Of a stretch of 64,000 bases of DNA, positions 8,446 to 18,507 are shown one piece after another. Each line of letters begins with the position of its first letter. Within the stretch, counting starts at the first letter, position 1. Both the position numbers and the translations under genes were made by a program. The stretch is from MED-G105 sp038522945. Lineage in GTDB: Bacteria; Pseudomonadota; Alphaproteobacteria; Caulobacterales; Parvularculaceae. The notes under the pieces are model-generated. The model was given only the letters and a program-made list of their open reading frames with translations, did no database searches and had not been told where the DNA came from. The stretch covers positions 1 to 64,000 of the forward strand of contig JBCBJV010000002.1 in the NCBI GenBank assembly GCA_038522945.1, read 5' to 3'.

Positions 8446-9327
8446 ATGCCATCTTTGAAAGAACTTAAAAACCGGATCGGGTCGGTCAAGTCGACCAAGA
8501 AGATCACTAAGGCCATGCAGATGGTCGCCTCCGCCAAGCTCCGTAAGGCGGAGGAGGCCGCGCGCGCCGCCCGTCCGTACACCGAGCGCATGGAAGCGGT
8601 GCTGGCCAACCTGACCGCATCGGCCAAAGACAATCCGAATGCCCCTAAGTTGCTGGCTGGGACCGGCGACGACAAAGTACATCTTCTGATTGTTGCGACG
8701 GCTGACAAAGGTCTGTGCGGCGGCTTCAACTCGTCGATTGTCCGTCTTGCGCGCGAGCACATCGTCAAGCTTCAGGGGCAAGGCAAGACCGTGAAAATTA
8801 TCACGGTTGGCCGTAAGGGGAATGATCAGCTCAAGCGCCTTTACGGCGAGCAAATTGTCTGGACGACCGATTTCCTCGACGTAAAACAGATCGGCTTTTC
8901 CCAGGCCCATGACATCGCCGAACGTGTGCTGACCATGTTCGAGGCCGGCGAGTTCGACGTGGCGACGCTCTTTTACGGCAAGTTCAAGTCCGTCATCAGC
9001 CAGGTGCCGACGCCGCAACAGATTATCCCTGCCCAAGCCCCGGAAGGCATTGAGCCGCCGGATCTGAAAGGCGCGATCTACGAATACGAGCCGGAAGAGG
9101 ATGAAATCCTCGCTGCCCTCCTGCCGCGCTATGTGGGTGTGCAGATCTTCCGGGCCCTGCTTGAAAACGTTGCCTCGGAAATGGGCGCGAAAATGTCGGC
9201 CATGGATAACGCCACACGAAATGCGGGCGAGATGATCGACAAGCTCTCGCTGCAATATAACCGTGCCCGCCAGGCGCAGATTACGAAAGAACTGATTGAG
9301 ATCATCTCCGGCGCGGAAGCTTTGTAA
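8446..9327 (+). CDS. atpG: F1Fo ATP synthase subunit gamma
   Basis: Central rotor shaft of F1. 293 aa, normal. The N-terminal coiled-coil starts with PSLKELKNRIGSVKSTKKIT followed by KAMQMVASAKL, and the C-terminal helix contains NATRNAGEMIDKLSLQYNRARQ followed by ITKELIEIISGA, both conserved in gamma. ATG at 8446, 29 bp after the small membrane-protein gene; the nearest purine-rich stretch (AAGGTAAGG) is rather far upstream, so translation may depend on coupling. atpD follows after 38 bp. Confidence 0.97.
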   Translation: MPSLKELKNRIGSVKSTKKITKAMQMVASAKLRKAEEAARAARPYTERMEAVLANLTASAKDNPNAPKLLAGTGDDKVHLLIVATADKGLCGGFNSSIVRLAREHIVKLQGQGKTVKIITVGRKGNDQLKRLYGEQIVWTTDFLDVKQIGFSQAHDIAERVLTMFEAGEFDVATLFYGKFKSVISQVPTPQQIIPAQAPEGIEPPDLKGAIYEYEPEEDEILAALLPRYVGVQIFRALLENVASEMGAKMSAMDNATRNAGEMIDKLSLQYNRARQAQITKELIEIISGAEAL

Positions 9328-9365
9328 GCCAACCGCCAAAGACGGAAAGACGAAGGAAGAATACC

Positions 9366-10799
<1,434 letters not shown>

Positions 10800-10807
10800 A
10801 GCACCTG

Positions 10808-11281
10808 ATGGCGACGAAACACATCGCGCAAGTCAATATCGGTCGGGTCCTTGGGGGCCCGGACGATCCGCGCATGTTGGATTTCTTCGATAATCTTGCG
10901 CGCATCAATGAACTGGCCGAGCGCATGCCGGGTTTCGTTTGGCGGCTGAAGGATGAAACTGGCGACAGCGCAATGGCGCTCCATTGGCCGGGCGATCCCC
11001 TGATGAATGTGAACATGTCTGTTTGGGAAGACGATGAGGCCCTCGCGCGCTTTGTCTTCCAAACTGTTCACCAGAGTTTTTATGCCAGGAAGCACGACTT
11101 CTTTGAAATGCCGAGCGACCTGACGGTTGCCATGTGGCACGTGGCACCCGGACATGTTCCGACTATTGAAGAAGCCAAAGAGCGGCTCGACCACTTAAAT
11201 GCGCACGGTTCGTCGGATTTTGCTTTTGGCTGGGCTGACTTGCCTGCCGCGAAAGTTTGGCGTGAACGGCGTTGTGCATAA
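10808..11281 (+). CDS. DUF3291-family protein
   Basis: 157 aa, soluble, with the layout of the DUF3291 family, a ferredoxin-like alpha/beta fold related to antibiotic-biosynthesis monooxygenase-type domains. Typical segments are HIAQVNIGR near the N terminus, GFVWRLKD, the LMNVNMSVWED strand and HDFFEMP followed by MWHV. The role of the family is not established. It starts only 8 bp after the atpD stop on the same strand, so it is almost certainly read from the atp transcript. Its place between atpD and atpC is unusual. Confidence 0.8.
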   Translation: MATKHIAQVNIGRVLGGPDDPRMLDFFDNLARINELAERMPGFVWRLKDETGDSAMALHWPGDPLMNVNMSVWEDDEALARFVFQTVHQSFYARKHDFFEMPSDLTVAMWHVAPGHVPTIEEAKERLDHLNAHGSSDFAFGWADLPAAKVWRERRCA

Positions 11282-11377
11282 GGTCGGCTCGCTCGTTTCG
11301 TCTCTTTGTCACTTGATGTTTAAAGCCATGGTTTTCTTTGCAGACCATATCCGACCGGCGCTGAGTTGAAGTCCGCG

Positions 11378-11983
11378 ATGTCAGAAACCGACGACAAAAA
11401 AGAGCTAACGCGGGCTGAGCGGATTTTCGTCCGCATCTCGATCATTCAGACTATTCTGGCCGTGACAGGTTTTTTCGTCGGGATCATTGCTCTTTTTGCA
11501 GCCCTCAACGAAGCCGATGCCGTCCGTAAACAACAGATGGCCAGCGTTTGGCCATATGCCTACATGCGCACGGTCAATTACGGCACTGAAGGCGAGGAAA
11601 AGTTTGAGGTGATCGTTGGCAATCGCGGGATCGGGCCGGCGCGCATTCAAACTGTCGAAGTAACCCTCGATGACCAGGTGATGCTGTCATGGGGGCAAAT
11701 CCTGCGAGAAATTGCAGGAGAGCAGTCCTTTGGCATTTCCAGCAACCGCCTGAACGGAACGGTTCTGGCACCAGGTGAGGACATTCTTGCCTTTGCGGTG
11801 GATGCTGAAAACGCGTCCTTGGAGATCGTCGAAGAGACCCGAGCGCTCGTGCGGTCCGGGAGAGTGAATATGAAAATCTGCTATTGCTCGGTGTTCAACG
11901 ATTGCTGGCAGGTGAATGGTGCAGCGGAAGAGACTGTTCCTGTCAAAGCCTGCGAGAAAACCGACCCGAAAAACAGTATTTGA
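11378..11983 (+). CDS. Membrane-anchored protein of unknown function
   Basis: 201 aa from the ATG at 11378; a TTG four codons earlier is also in frame. After a charged cytosolic N terminus there is one transmembrane helix (about 20-45, IQTILAVTGFFVGIIALFAA), then a globular region with three cysteines near the C terminus (CYCSVFNDC). This layout of a short anchor plus a beta-rich domain resembles many uncharacterised envelope proteins; I do not recognise a family. It is the second of three genes inserted between atpD and atpC. A 168-bp gap follows, with a weak 7-bp stem (ATCCAGC/GCTGGAT) near 12000-12020 and no T run. Confidence 0.65.
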   Translation: MSETDDKKELTRAERIFVRISIIQTILAVTGFFVGIIALFAALNEADAVRKQQMASVWPYAYMRTVNYGTEGEEKFEVIVGNRGIGPARIQTVEVTLDDQVMLSWGQILREIAGEQSFGISSNRLNGTVLAPGEDILAFAVDAENASLEIVEETRALVRSGRVNMKICYCSVFNDCWQVNGAAEETVPVKACEKTDPKNSI

Positions 11984-12151
11984 GGACAACAAAGTGGATC
12001 CAGCCTGACAGTCGCTGGATTAGCGTTGCTAAAGACCAAAGAGCGCTTGAACCTGACCCGATTTTTGGCGATGAAGACGGTGAGATCAGCATCGGATTTT
12101 TGCGACTAGCAAACTGGCCGCGGATGCGGCGCAAGCAGCTAAGTGAGACTC

Positions 12152-12697
12152 ATGCATTTTGGTATAGCGATCATCGCGGGATTCCTAGGTATTGCGCCGG
12201 TTGAGGCGAGCACCTTTGCAAATGACTGTCCTGAGCCAACCAGGCTGATGGTTCACCGGCTGTCGGGCGACTGGTCAACATCGGTGTCAACTGACGAAGG
12301 ATGGCAAGGCGAAGGGACATCAACCTTTGAAGTCGATCCATCGAGGGGTTGCGCACTTGTTGAACGCGGGGTGTTTGCTCTCGATACGGGTGACGGAAAC
12401 ATCATCAAGAGCAAGTCCCTTGCCGTGTACGCTTGGGATGATTTGTCCTCTGTGTGGAAACTGATGTCGACGGATAGCCGCGGCTACACCCATGTTGGCC
12501 TTGGTGTTGAGGCAGGCGATCGTAACTGGGCGTTTGAAATCCAAAAAGCTGCTGGACAGATTGCAGACCGTCGTGTCCTTTTTCGCCCGCGCGAGGACGC
12601 CCCTGGCTTCCAGTGGGTTTGGCAAGGGCGAGATGGGGGCGACGCAGAATGGCACGATAGATTTGTCTCAGTCTACTCACGTGTAGAAAAAGACTAG
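12152..12697 (+). CDS. Secreted FABP-like/DUF1579-like protein
   Basis: 181 aa from the ATG at 12152; an in-frame GTG lies three codons upstream. A signal peptide (about 1-20, ending PVEA) predicts export. The mature part has the pattern of a small ten-stranded barrel resembling DUF1579 or heme/fatty-acid-binding-like proteins: LSGDW near the start, repeated strands with Trp, SRGYTHVGLGV, FQWVWQGRDGGDAEWHDRF, and a final VYSR. Function unknown. It is the third gene between atpD and atpC and ends 22 bp before atpC. Together with its upstream neighbour it looks a little richer in A+T than the atp genes, in line with a later insertion. Confidence 0.6.
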   Translation: MHFGIAIIAGFLGIAPVEASTFANDCPEPTRLMVHRLSGDWSTSVSTDEGWQGEGTSTFEVDPSRGCALVERGVFALDTGDGNIIKSKSLAVYAWDDLSSVWKLMSTDSRGYTHVGLGVEAGDRNWAFEIQKAAGQIADRRVLFRPREDAPGFQWVWQGRDGGDAEWHDRFVSVYSRVEKD

Positions 12698-12719
12698 AAC
12701 GGAAGAAACGGTTAAACCA

Positions 12720-13118
12720 ATGGCTGACAAACTTCACTTCTCGCTCGTTTCCCCGGAACGGCAACTAATGTCGGAAGACGTGGATCAGGTTGATGTGCCG
12801 GGTACGGAAGGCATCTTCGGGGTCCTACCAGACCACGCGCCGTTCATGTCGACCCTGGCGCCCGGCGTCATCAAGGTGCGTGATGCGGGCAATGAAACGC
12901 GCATATTCGTGCGTGGCGGGTTTGCGGAAGTTACGCCAGGTGGTCTCACGGTCCTCGCTGAAGAGGCGATCCCGGTCGCGGAACTTGACCGTGAAGATCT
13001 CGCGCGTCGCATCAAGGACTGCGAGGAAGATCTCGTGGCAACCGACGCCATGCCGGAAACGCGCCTGCGCGCAGAGCATGAGCTTGTGCACCTGAAAGAA
13101 TTGATGGCGGCGGTCTGA
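12720..13118 (+). CDS. atpC: F1Fo ATP synthase subunit epsilon
   Basis: Inhibitory rotor subunit of F1 that contacts the c-ring. 132 aa, normal for the class. The N-terminal beta-sandwich contains LHFSLVSPERQLMSEDVDQV and VPGTEGIFGVLPDHAP, both conserved; the C-terminal helical part ends ELVHLKELMAAV. ATG at 12720, 22 bp after the secreted-protein gene. It closes the F1 cluster but is separated from atpD by about 1.9 kb of unrelated genes. No clear hairpin terminator follows. Confidence 0.95.
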   Translation: MADKLHFSLVSPERQLMSEDVDQVDVPGTEGIFGVLPDHAPFMSTLAPGVIKVRDAGNETRIFVRGGFAEVTPGGLTVLAEEAIPVAELDREDLARRIKDCEEDLVATDAMPETRLRAEHELVHLKELMAAV

Positions 13119-13187
13119 CTTACTTTCTCTGGTTAACTGGCCTGAGCACTTGGCCCCGGCGCGTTCGGTTGGCATAACCGCTCGGCT

Positions 13188-14840
13188 ATGACGATCATCC
13201 ACACTTCTTCCAGATCCCGAGGGCTGTTCAGCGGTCGGCGAGGTACGGTTCCCGCGGCTGACAATCAGCTGGCGGAAATCCTCCTATTTATCATCGCTCT
13301 GTTGTTGGCGACGCTCCTTGTCCGCAATGGCTCTGAGGCGATCGTCCGCGAACTTGTCGGGCTGACGCCGGTTTGGCATGGGCTCTTGTTGATTGGCGCG
13401 TTGGCCTTTGCGCGCGTGCGCTATGAAGACGTCGCGCCGTTCGCGCGTCGGTTCGGGCAGGCGAGCGCCATATTTCTAGCGTTTTATTTCTTCACCGAAC
13501 CGTTTGCGATTCCCACCGCAGCGTTGCCGCCGGATCATTCTGCGGTCATTTTTCAGAAGTATGGCCGATGGATTGGTCTGGCGCTTGGGGTGGCGACCTG
13601 GTTCCGCCCGGCGGCAGGCTTTGCCGGTGCCATGACCCTCTGGCTGATGCGGGATCTCAACGGGCCGATCACGGGCTTTTACTTTTCCAATCTCGACATC
13701 CGAAATATTGCAGAAGTTATTGCCTTTGTCAGTATGGGATCAATGATGGTCGGCGCTGTGCGGCAGTGGCCGCGCGCGCGAGATATCTTGCCGCTCAGCG
13801 ACCACGTCACCATGCGCATTCTGCTTCTGGTGACGGCGATCGGGATCGGCGGGCATTTTGCCAACTATTTTTATTCAGCTATCGCCAAGCTGGCGCTTGA
13901 TGGGGGCCCCTTCACCTGGCTCTTTGACAATCGGCTTTATGACGGCTTGCCCGGTGCGCTGGAGCGGGGGACCTTTCCGTTCGCAGGTTCGCCGGCGACG
14001 ACACAATTTGTGTATGACGCGATGAAGCTCGGCAATCTGCCAATGCATGTCTTTAGTTTTGCGGCTCAGTTCGCCGCGATTATTGCCATCTGGAAACGCA
14101 AATGGGTGATGGCGCTCACCGTTGTCTACGATGTGTTCCACATTGTTGTGTATCTGACGTTCGGGCTGATCTTCTGGAAATGGATCGCGCTCAACGCCAT
14201 CATTCTTGCCACCCTTGCCAAGGTGCCCGACGAGGCCTGGACACGCAGTGTACGGATCGCCATGGGTGCGGCCGTTGTGCTCGGCGCGGTGTTCTTCAAA
14301 ACCGCGACGCTTGCCTGGTATGATGCGCCGTCATTCATGTCGAATTTCTTTGAAGCGGAAATGGAAGACGGGACCCGGTACCGCGTGCCCCATGCCTATT
14401 TCCATTCAGCCTCTTATCAGGTGAGCCAGTCACGGATTTATGCGCCCTCCAGCAAGGAGCATTTCAACTTCGCCATCTGGGGATCTGTCCTGCCATATGC
14501 TGATTTGAAGGCGGCGCGCGCCTGTGAGCCACCCGTTCGCACTGAGCCAACGGAAGAACGCTTCGGTCCGCCGGAGGTGATTGCGCGCTATGCCTGGGCC
14601 AATCACGAACGGGTGCTGCGCTGGTCAGGCGACAAGGGCCATTATAACTATTATGCCTACATCCATCACCATTTCCCGAGCCTGTTTCATCCCTATCCCT
14701 TTGATCTGGTTGATAAAAGAGACGTGAAAGCGTTCTACTTCGTCAATGAATCGGTCTGTTTGGGGCTTGAAAACGGCCAGCTGACACGCGAATTGGTACA
14801 TAGGACGGAAATCCCGCTACCCCGTCCGGGCGTACAGTAG
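13188..14840 (+). CDS. Polytopic HTTM-like membrane protein
   Basis: 550 aa with about ten predicted membrane helices in the first 390 residues and a soluble C-terminal region of about 150 residues rich in aromatic and His residues (YNYYAYIHHHFPSLFHPYPF). The central part (FANYFYSAIAKL, LPMHVFSFAAQFAAI, IFWKWIALNAIILATL) resembles HTTM domains, membrane domains related to vitamin-K-dependent gamma-carboxylase. The call is supported mainly by context: a DCC-family thiol-oxidoreductase gene follows 2 bp later, and HTTM and DCC proteins are often paired or fused. The substrate is unknown. ATG start at 13188. Confidence 0.6.
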   Translation: MTIIHTSSRSRGLFSGRRGTVPAADNQLAEILLFIIALLLATLLVRNGSEAIVRELVGLTPVWHGLLLIGALAFARVRYEDVAPFARRFGQASAIFLAFYFFTEPFAIPTAALPPDHSAVIFQKYGRWIGLALGVATWFRPAAGFAGAMTLWLMRDLNGPITGFYFSNLDIRNIAEVIAFVSMGSMMVGAVRQWPRARDILPLSDHVTMRILLLVTAIGIGGHFANYFYSAIAKLALDGGPFTWLFDNRLYDGLPGALERGTFPFAGSPATTQFVYDAMKLGNLPMHVFSFAAQFAAIIAIWKRKWVMALTVVYDVFHIVVYLTFGLIFWKWIALNAIILATLAKVPDEAWTRSVRIAMGAAVVLGAVFFKTATLAWYDAPSFMSNFFEAEMEDGTRYRVPHAYFHSASYQVSQSRIYAPSSKEHFNFAIWGSVLPYADLKAARACEPPVRTEPTEERFGPPEVIARYAWANHERVLRWSGDKGHYNYYAYIHHHFPSLFHPYPFDLVDKRDVKAFYFVNESVCLGLENGQLTRELVHRTEIPLPRPGVQ

Positions 14841-14842
14841 AT

Positions 14843-15253
14843 ATGAGCACAGACACAGATATCTATGTGGTTTACGACGGCGACTGCCCGTTCTGTTCTG
14901 CCTATGTGCGGATGGTCCGGCTACGCGAGGTCGCTGGAAAAGTGCATTTGTTGGATGCACGCGAGCCTCACCCGGTGGTCGAGGACTTGAAAGCGCAGGG
15001 CCTTGATTTCGACGAGGGGATGGCGTTGAAAATCGGCGATGCGGTCTATCACGGCGATGAATGCATTCACCAACTGGCGATGATGAGCGGGCCTTCCGGG
15101 CTCTTTAATCGGTTTCATTTTTGGGTTTTCCAAAGCCCGGCGCGCGCGCGGATCCTTTATCCGTTCCTGCGAACAGGGCGTAACCTGGCGCTGCGTCTTC
15201 TTGGCAAGAAGAAAATCGCGGGCGCAGAGCGGTTGTCCAGCGAGCAGATCTAG
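14843..15253 (+). CDS. DCC-family (DUF393) thiol-disulfide oxidoreductase-like protein
   Basis: 136 aa, thioredoxin-fold protein of the DUF393/DCC family. The defining N-terminal motif YDGDCPFCSAYV (DxxCPxC) lies at about residues 10-21. A later segment, GDAVYHGDECIHQLA, matches the family's second half. No signal peptide, so it is probably cytosolic or at the membrane face. It starts 2 bp after the HTTM-like gene and is clearly cotranscribed with it, suggesting the two act on the same substrate. Its stop overlaps the end of the convergent GT87-like gene by 4 bp. Confidence 0.85.
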   Translation: MSTDTDIYVVYDGDCPFCSAYVRMVRLREVAGKVHLLDAREPHPVVEDLKAQGLDFDEGMALKIGDAVYHGDECIHQLAMMSGPSGLFNRFHFWVFQSPARARILYPFLRTGRNLALRLLGKKKIAGAERLSSEQI

Positions 15254-16494
15254 ACAACGGACGCCGGCCTTTGGATGAAAGCGAGCCATGCGGCTAGTCC
15301 GGACGCCAGCAAGATCCCAACGCCTGCTGCGAAGAAACTCGCCACATTCTGGAACATCAGGGTGAAGAGCGGGATTGCAGTCAGAAGGGCCGCCAGGATT
15401 TGAACACCCATTGGCACCGGACGCCGCGCCAGCAACAACAATAGCCCGAGGGTAATGAGCAACCAGTCATAGACCCACGCGATCGGTGCGGCGAGCAGCG
15501 AGAAGATCAGGGTAATGGCGATTGCCGTGTCGGCGGGGAGGCGCCGCGCCGCAAACCAAACCGCCGCCGCACTAGCGCTCAGGGCGACTACTTGTCCAAA
15601 AAGCTGAATGCCAGAGCCGAGCCCCAGTTTGGCGAGCGTTTGCCGGACAGTGATGACCCCTTCATAGGTTTCTGTTGCGTACGCGCTGTGGCCACCGGCG
15701 ACGGAAGCAAAAAACTCAAACCAGCTGTCAAATCCGTAGGTGAACCCTGAAACAATGATCAGCGCGATAGTTCCCATGCAGGCGACTGCTATCGAGCGCC
15801 ACGCGCCAATCGCCAACAGAAAGACGGGGACCATCAGGCCATATTGTGGTTTGATCGTCGCGACCGCGAACAAGAGCCCGCTTAGGATTGGCCTCGTGCG
15901 TGCAAACGTAAGACCGAAGTAGAGGCACGCGGCGATCGCCGCGCCCAACTGCAGGAGCAGGAAGTTAGTGAACGCCCCCGGCGCCAGGGCAATCGAAAAC
16001 GCGAGGGCAAAACCAGCGATTGCACCGTGTGCCCCATAGTCATCTTTAACGCGGGTCACGGCATGCCAACTAATCAGCATAAGGAGACTAGTATTCAGCG
16101 CGATCCAGATTGCTTTAGACACACCGTAGTGGCCCATATCAAGCGGGGCAAAGAAGAGAACCGCATGGGGTGGATTAAGCCAATAAAGGTTCTTGTACTC
16201 CTCGCCAATGAAGGCATGGAAATGCTGAGGCGTATAAGCCGCGCTCAAATTGCCGGCTTCAGCCATTTGCACGGCGGCAATAAAAACCGGTAGATCCTGT
16301 CCCGGGCCCGGTAGATCCGCGGGAAATTGCGCCCAGAAACCGGCGTTCTGAACTAACTGGCCTAGGCAAACGACGGCAATCCCAAGAAGGATCCCCACAA
16401 ACCAGCTATTATGGCGGGCCCAGCTATTACGGCGTGCAAGGACGAATGCAGATGCATTTCCCTCAGGCGCTTGAACTGCCGCCGCCGATACCAT
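15250..16494 (-). CDS. GT87/DUF2029-type integral membrane glycosyltransferase
   Basis: 414 aa with about ten membrane helices and a periplasmic loop after the first (about residues 50-110) that holds Asp/Pro-rich PADLPGPGQDLPVF, the usual position of the catalytic Asp of GT-C polyprenyl-phosphate mannosyl/arabinosyl transferases. The second loop contains KNLYWLNPPHAVLFFAPL, a typical GT87 feature. It would transfer a sugar from a polyprenyl phosphate donor to an envelope acceptor; donor and acceptor cannot be told. ATG at 16494. It converges with the DCC gene (4-bp overlap) and is followed upstream by the pseudouridine synthase gene on the same strand, 23 bp away. Confidence 0.75.
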   Translation of the reverse strand: MVSAAAVQAPEGNASAFVLARRNSWARHNSWFVGILLGIAVVCLGQLVQNAGFWAQFPADLPGPGQDLPVFIAAVQMAEAGNLSAAYTPQHFHAFIGEEYKNLYWLNPPHAVLFFAPLDMGHYGVSKAIWIALNTSLLMLISWHAVTRVKDDYGAHGAIAGFALAFSIALAPGAFTNFLLLQLGAAIAACLYFGLTFARTRPILSGLLFAVATIKPQYGLMVPVFLLAIGAWRSIAVACMGTIALIIVSGFTYGFDSWFEFFASVAGGHSAYATETYEGVITVRQTLAKLGLGSGIQLFGQVVALSASAAAVWFAARRLPADTAIAITLIFSLLAAPIAWVYDWLLITLGLLLLLARRPVPMGVQILAALLTAIPLFTLMFQNVASFFAAGVGILLASGLAAWLAFIQRPASVV

Positions 16495-16517
16495 TTGCGT
16501 TGCCCCCTCCGGTGCCG

Positions 16518-17237
16518 TTAGCCGGTGGAGCCTTCCCTATCAGGTAAGGTCAACCCGGTGTCTTTCGCTAGCGCCGACATGGTTGCCGGCACAGGAGCGA
16601 TAATGCGCAAGGGGTCTTTATTTTTCGTGAGGGGGATGGTGACGTGCCAGGCATGGAGCGCAATGGGTGCGGTATCATTCTGGCTATCTTTTGGCCCGTA
16701 GACCGGATCACCAACGATTGGTAGGCCGATGGAGGCAAGGTGCACTCGGATCTGGTGGGTGCGTCCCGTTTTGGGACGGGCTTCAATCAAGTGATAGTCG
16801 CCATTGACGCTTAGGGTGCGATAGACGGTGACGGCGCTTTGGCCATCTTTGTCGACTTTCATGCGCCAGGACCGTGACTTCTTTTCCTTCAAGAGCGAGG
16901 CATCAATAGTGCCGGACGGTTTTTCTGTCGTACCCTGACAGATGGCCAGATAGACTTTATCGATTTGGCCTTCCTGGAACAGACGCCCCAGTTTGCGAAG
17001 GGCCTTCGGGTGCCGCCCCAGGATCAGGCATCCGGTCGTATCCCGGTCGAGGCGATGGGCAAGGGCGGGTTTTCGGGGCAGGCCAAACCGCAAAGCGTCA
17101 AAATAGTCTTCCAGGCTTTCACCACCGGAGGGGCCTGCGTGAACCGGCAAACCGGCGGGTTTGTCGATTACCAGGATGAGCCCATCGCGGTGCAATAGTC
17201 TTGGCAGGAGAACGTCTTCTGGGAGGCTACGATCCAT
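16518..17237 (-). CDS. RluA-family RNA pseudouridine synthase
   Basis: 239 aa. Converts uridine to pseudouridine in rRNA or tRNA. The catalytic motif HRLDRDTTGCLILGR holds the nucleophile D64; the KPAGLPVHAG and RTHQIRVHLASIGLPIVGD motifs also match the RluA group. There is no N-terminal S4 domain, as in RluA itself rather than RluC/D; target position unknown. ATG at 17237. Divergent from the SOUL gene with 53 bp between starts. Confidence 0.93.
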   Translation of the reverse strand: MDRSLPEDVLLPRLLHRDGLILVIDKPAGLPVHAGPSGGESLEDYFDALRFGLPRKPALAHRLDRDTTGCLILGRHPKALRKLGRLFQEGQIDKVYLAICQGTTEKPSGTIDASLLKEKKSRSWRMKVDKDGQSAVTVYRTLSVNGDYHLIEARPKTGRTHQIRVHLASIGLPIVGDPVYGPKDSQNDTAPIALHAWHVTIPLTKNKDPLRIIAPVPATMSALAKDTGLTLPDREGSTG

Positions 17238-17290
17238 TTTTGCGCGCTCTTGCGTAAGACCAGCAAGTGAAAAACGAGGCAGTCGACATC

Positions 17291-17959
17291 ATGAAGCACC
17301 TTACCCTGATCATGAATGTTCTCATAGGCGCAATGGCTGGTGCGGTGCTGATGATTGGAGGCAACGCAATGGCTGAGACCGAAACGCCTGACTATGAGCT
17401 TATTGAAAGTGTCGACGGCGGGATTGAAATCCGGGAATACCCATCACTATTGATCGCGGAAGTCACAGTTACGGGAACACGGGGCGAAGCCACAAACAAG
17501 GCCTTTAACATCTTGGCGGCCTTCATCTTCGGTGAGAACACGCCAAACGACAAGATCGCGATGACCGCGCCTGTGACCCAGCGCCAAACGGACGATAATC
17601 AGTCTTCTGAGAAAATCGCCATGACCGCCCCGGTGACACAATCTGAGGGGGGCAGTGCCAATACTTGGGATATCGCGTTTATCATGCCGTCAAAGTACAC
17701 CATGGAGACCCTGCCAAAGCCAAATGATCCGCGGATCAGGATTGAAGAGACAGACCCCTATCGCGCCGCTGCTATTCGATTTTCGGGCCGTTGGACTGAT
17801 GATAACTTTAACAAGCACAACGCCAGACTGACTGCGTTTCTGGCGTCCCGTGACATGGCGTATGAAACCCTGCCAACCCTCGCGTACTATGACGGACCAT
17901 TCAAACCGTTCTTTTTGCGCCGCAATGAGATTATCTATCGATTGGTCGATGCCAAATAG
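17291..17959 (+). CDS. SOUL-family heme-binding-like protein
   Basis: 222 aa from the ATG at 17291, with GAGG about 11 bases upstream; an in-frame GTG at 17267 was not preferred. An N-terminal signal peptide or anchor (about 1-29, ending NAMA) predicts export. The SOUL/HBP domain covers the rest: YELIESVDGGIEIREYPS at the start, and the twice-repeated KIAMTAPVTQ segment, typical of the fold. Family members bind heme or other hydrophobic ligands; whether this one binds heme is not shown. Its 3' end overlaps convergent rppH by 25 bp. Confidence 0.88.
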   Translation: MKHLTLIMNVLIGAMAGAVLMIGGNAMAETETPDYELIESVDGGIEIREYPSLLIAEVTVTGTRGEATNKAFNILAAFIFGENTPNDKIAMTAPVTQRQTDDNQSSEKIAMTAPVTQSEGGSANTWDIAFIMPSKYTMETLPKPNDPRIRIEETDPYRAAAIRFSGRWTDDNFNKHNARLTAFLASRDMAYETLPTLAYYDGPFKPFFLRRNEIIYRLVDAK

Positions 17960-18459
17960 TCTCTTAACGGACTAAATGACGTGACAATCTCTTCGTAGAT
18001 TGGCCGTTTAAACGGGATAATCAATTCAAGGCATTCCTCCAACGCGGTCCAGCGCCAATCATCAAATTCTTGATTGTCATCGGCACAAAGATCGATCTCT
18101 TCTTCTGGACCTTCGAATAGCATCGCTGCCCATTTCTGCCGTTGGCCGCGCCATTTTTTGCGTTTCTGGATCTGTTCCGGAAAGTCGTATGCAAGCCAGC
18201 CGGTGGTTATGCATAGAAGCCGAGCAGTGCTAACATTGGTTTCTTCTTTCAGTTCCCGAATGGCGGCGGCTTCACTGCTCTCGCCGGCGTCAATGCCGCC
18301 TTGTGGGAACTGCCAGCGATAGGCATCGCTCGCCTCGCCCACATCGGCAAAGTCGCCGACGCGCCGCCCGAGGAAGACGCGACCGTCTCTATTGAAAAGC
18401 ACGATACCCACATTGGGTCGGTAGTCAGCCAGATCCTCTGTGCGCAGATATATCGACAT
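17935..18459 (-). CDS. rppH: RNA pyrophosphohydrolase (Nudix)
   Basis: 174 aa. Removes pyrophosphate from 5'-triphosphorylated RNA, starting RNase E-dependent decay; also cleaves dinucleoside polyphosphates. Nudix box GGIDAGESSEAAAIRELKEE is complete (the Gly after EE is replaced by Thr). N-terminal YRPNVGIVLFNRDGRVFLGRR and Trp-rich WQFPQGG segments match RppH. Last gene of the obgE-to-rppH block on this strand, 48 bp after the deacetylase-like gene. Its 3' end overlaps the convergent SOUL gene. Confidence 0.94.
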   Translation of the reverse strand: MSIYLRTEDLADYRPNVGIVLFNRDGRVFLGRRVGDFADVGEASDAYRWQFPQGGIDAGESSEAAAIRELKEETNVSTARLLCITTGWLAYDFPEQIQKRKKWRGQRQKWAAMLFEGPEEEIDLCADDNQEFDDWRWTALEECLELIIPFKRPIYEEIVTSFSPLRDYLASTNR

Positions 18460-18507
18460 CCGCTTGAAACCCCTCGGTTTTGATTGAGCAAGCGTTACCG
18501 GAACTGT

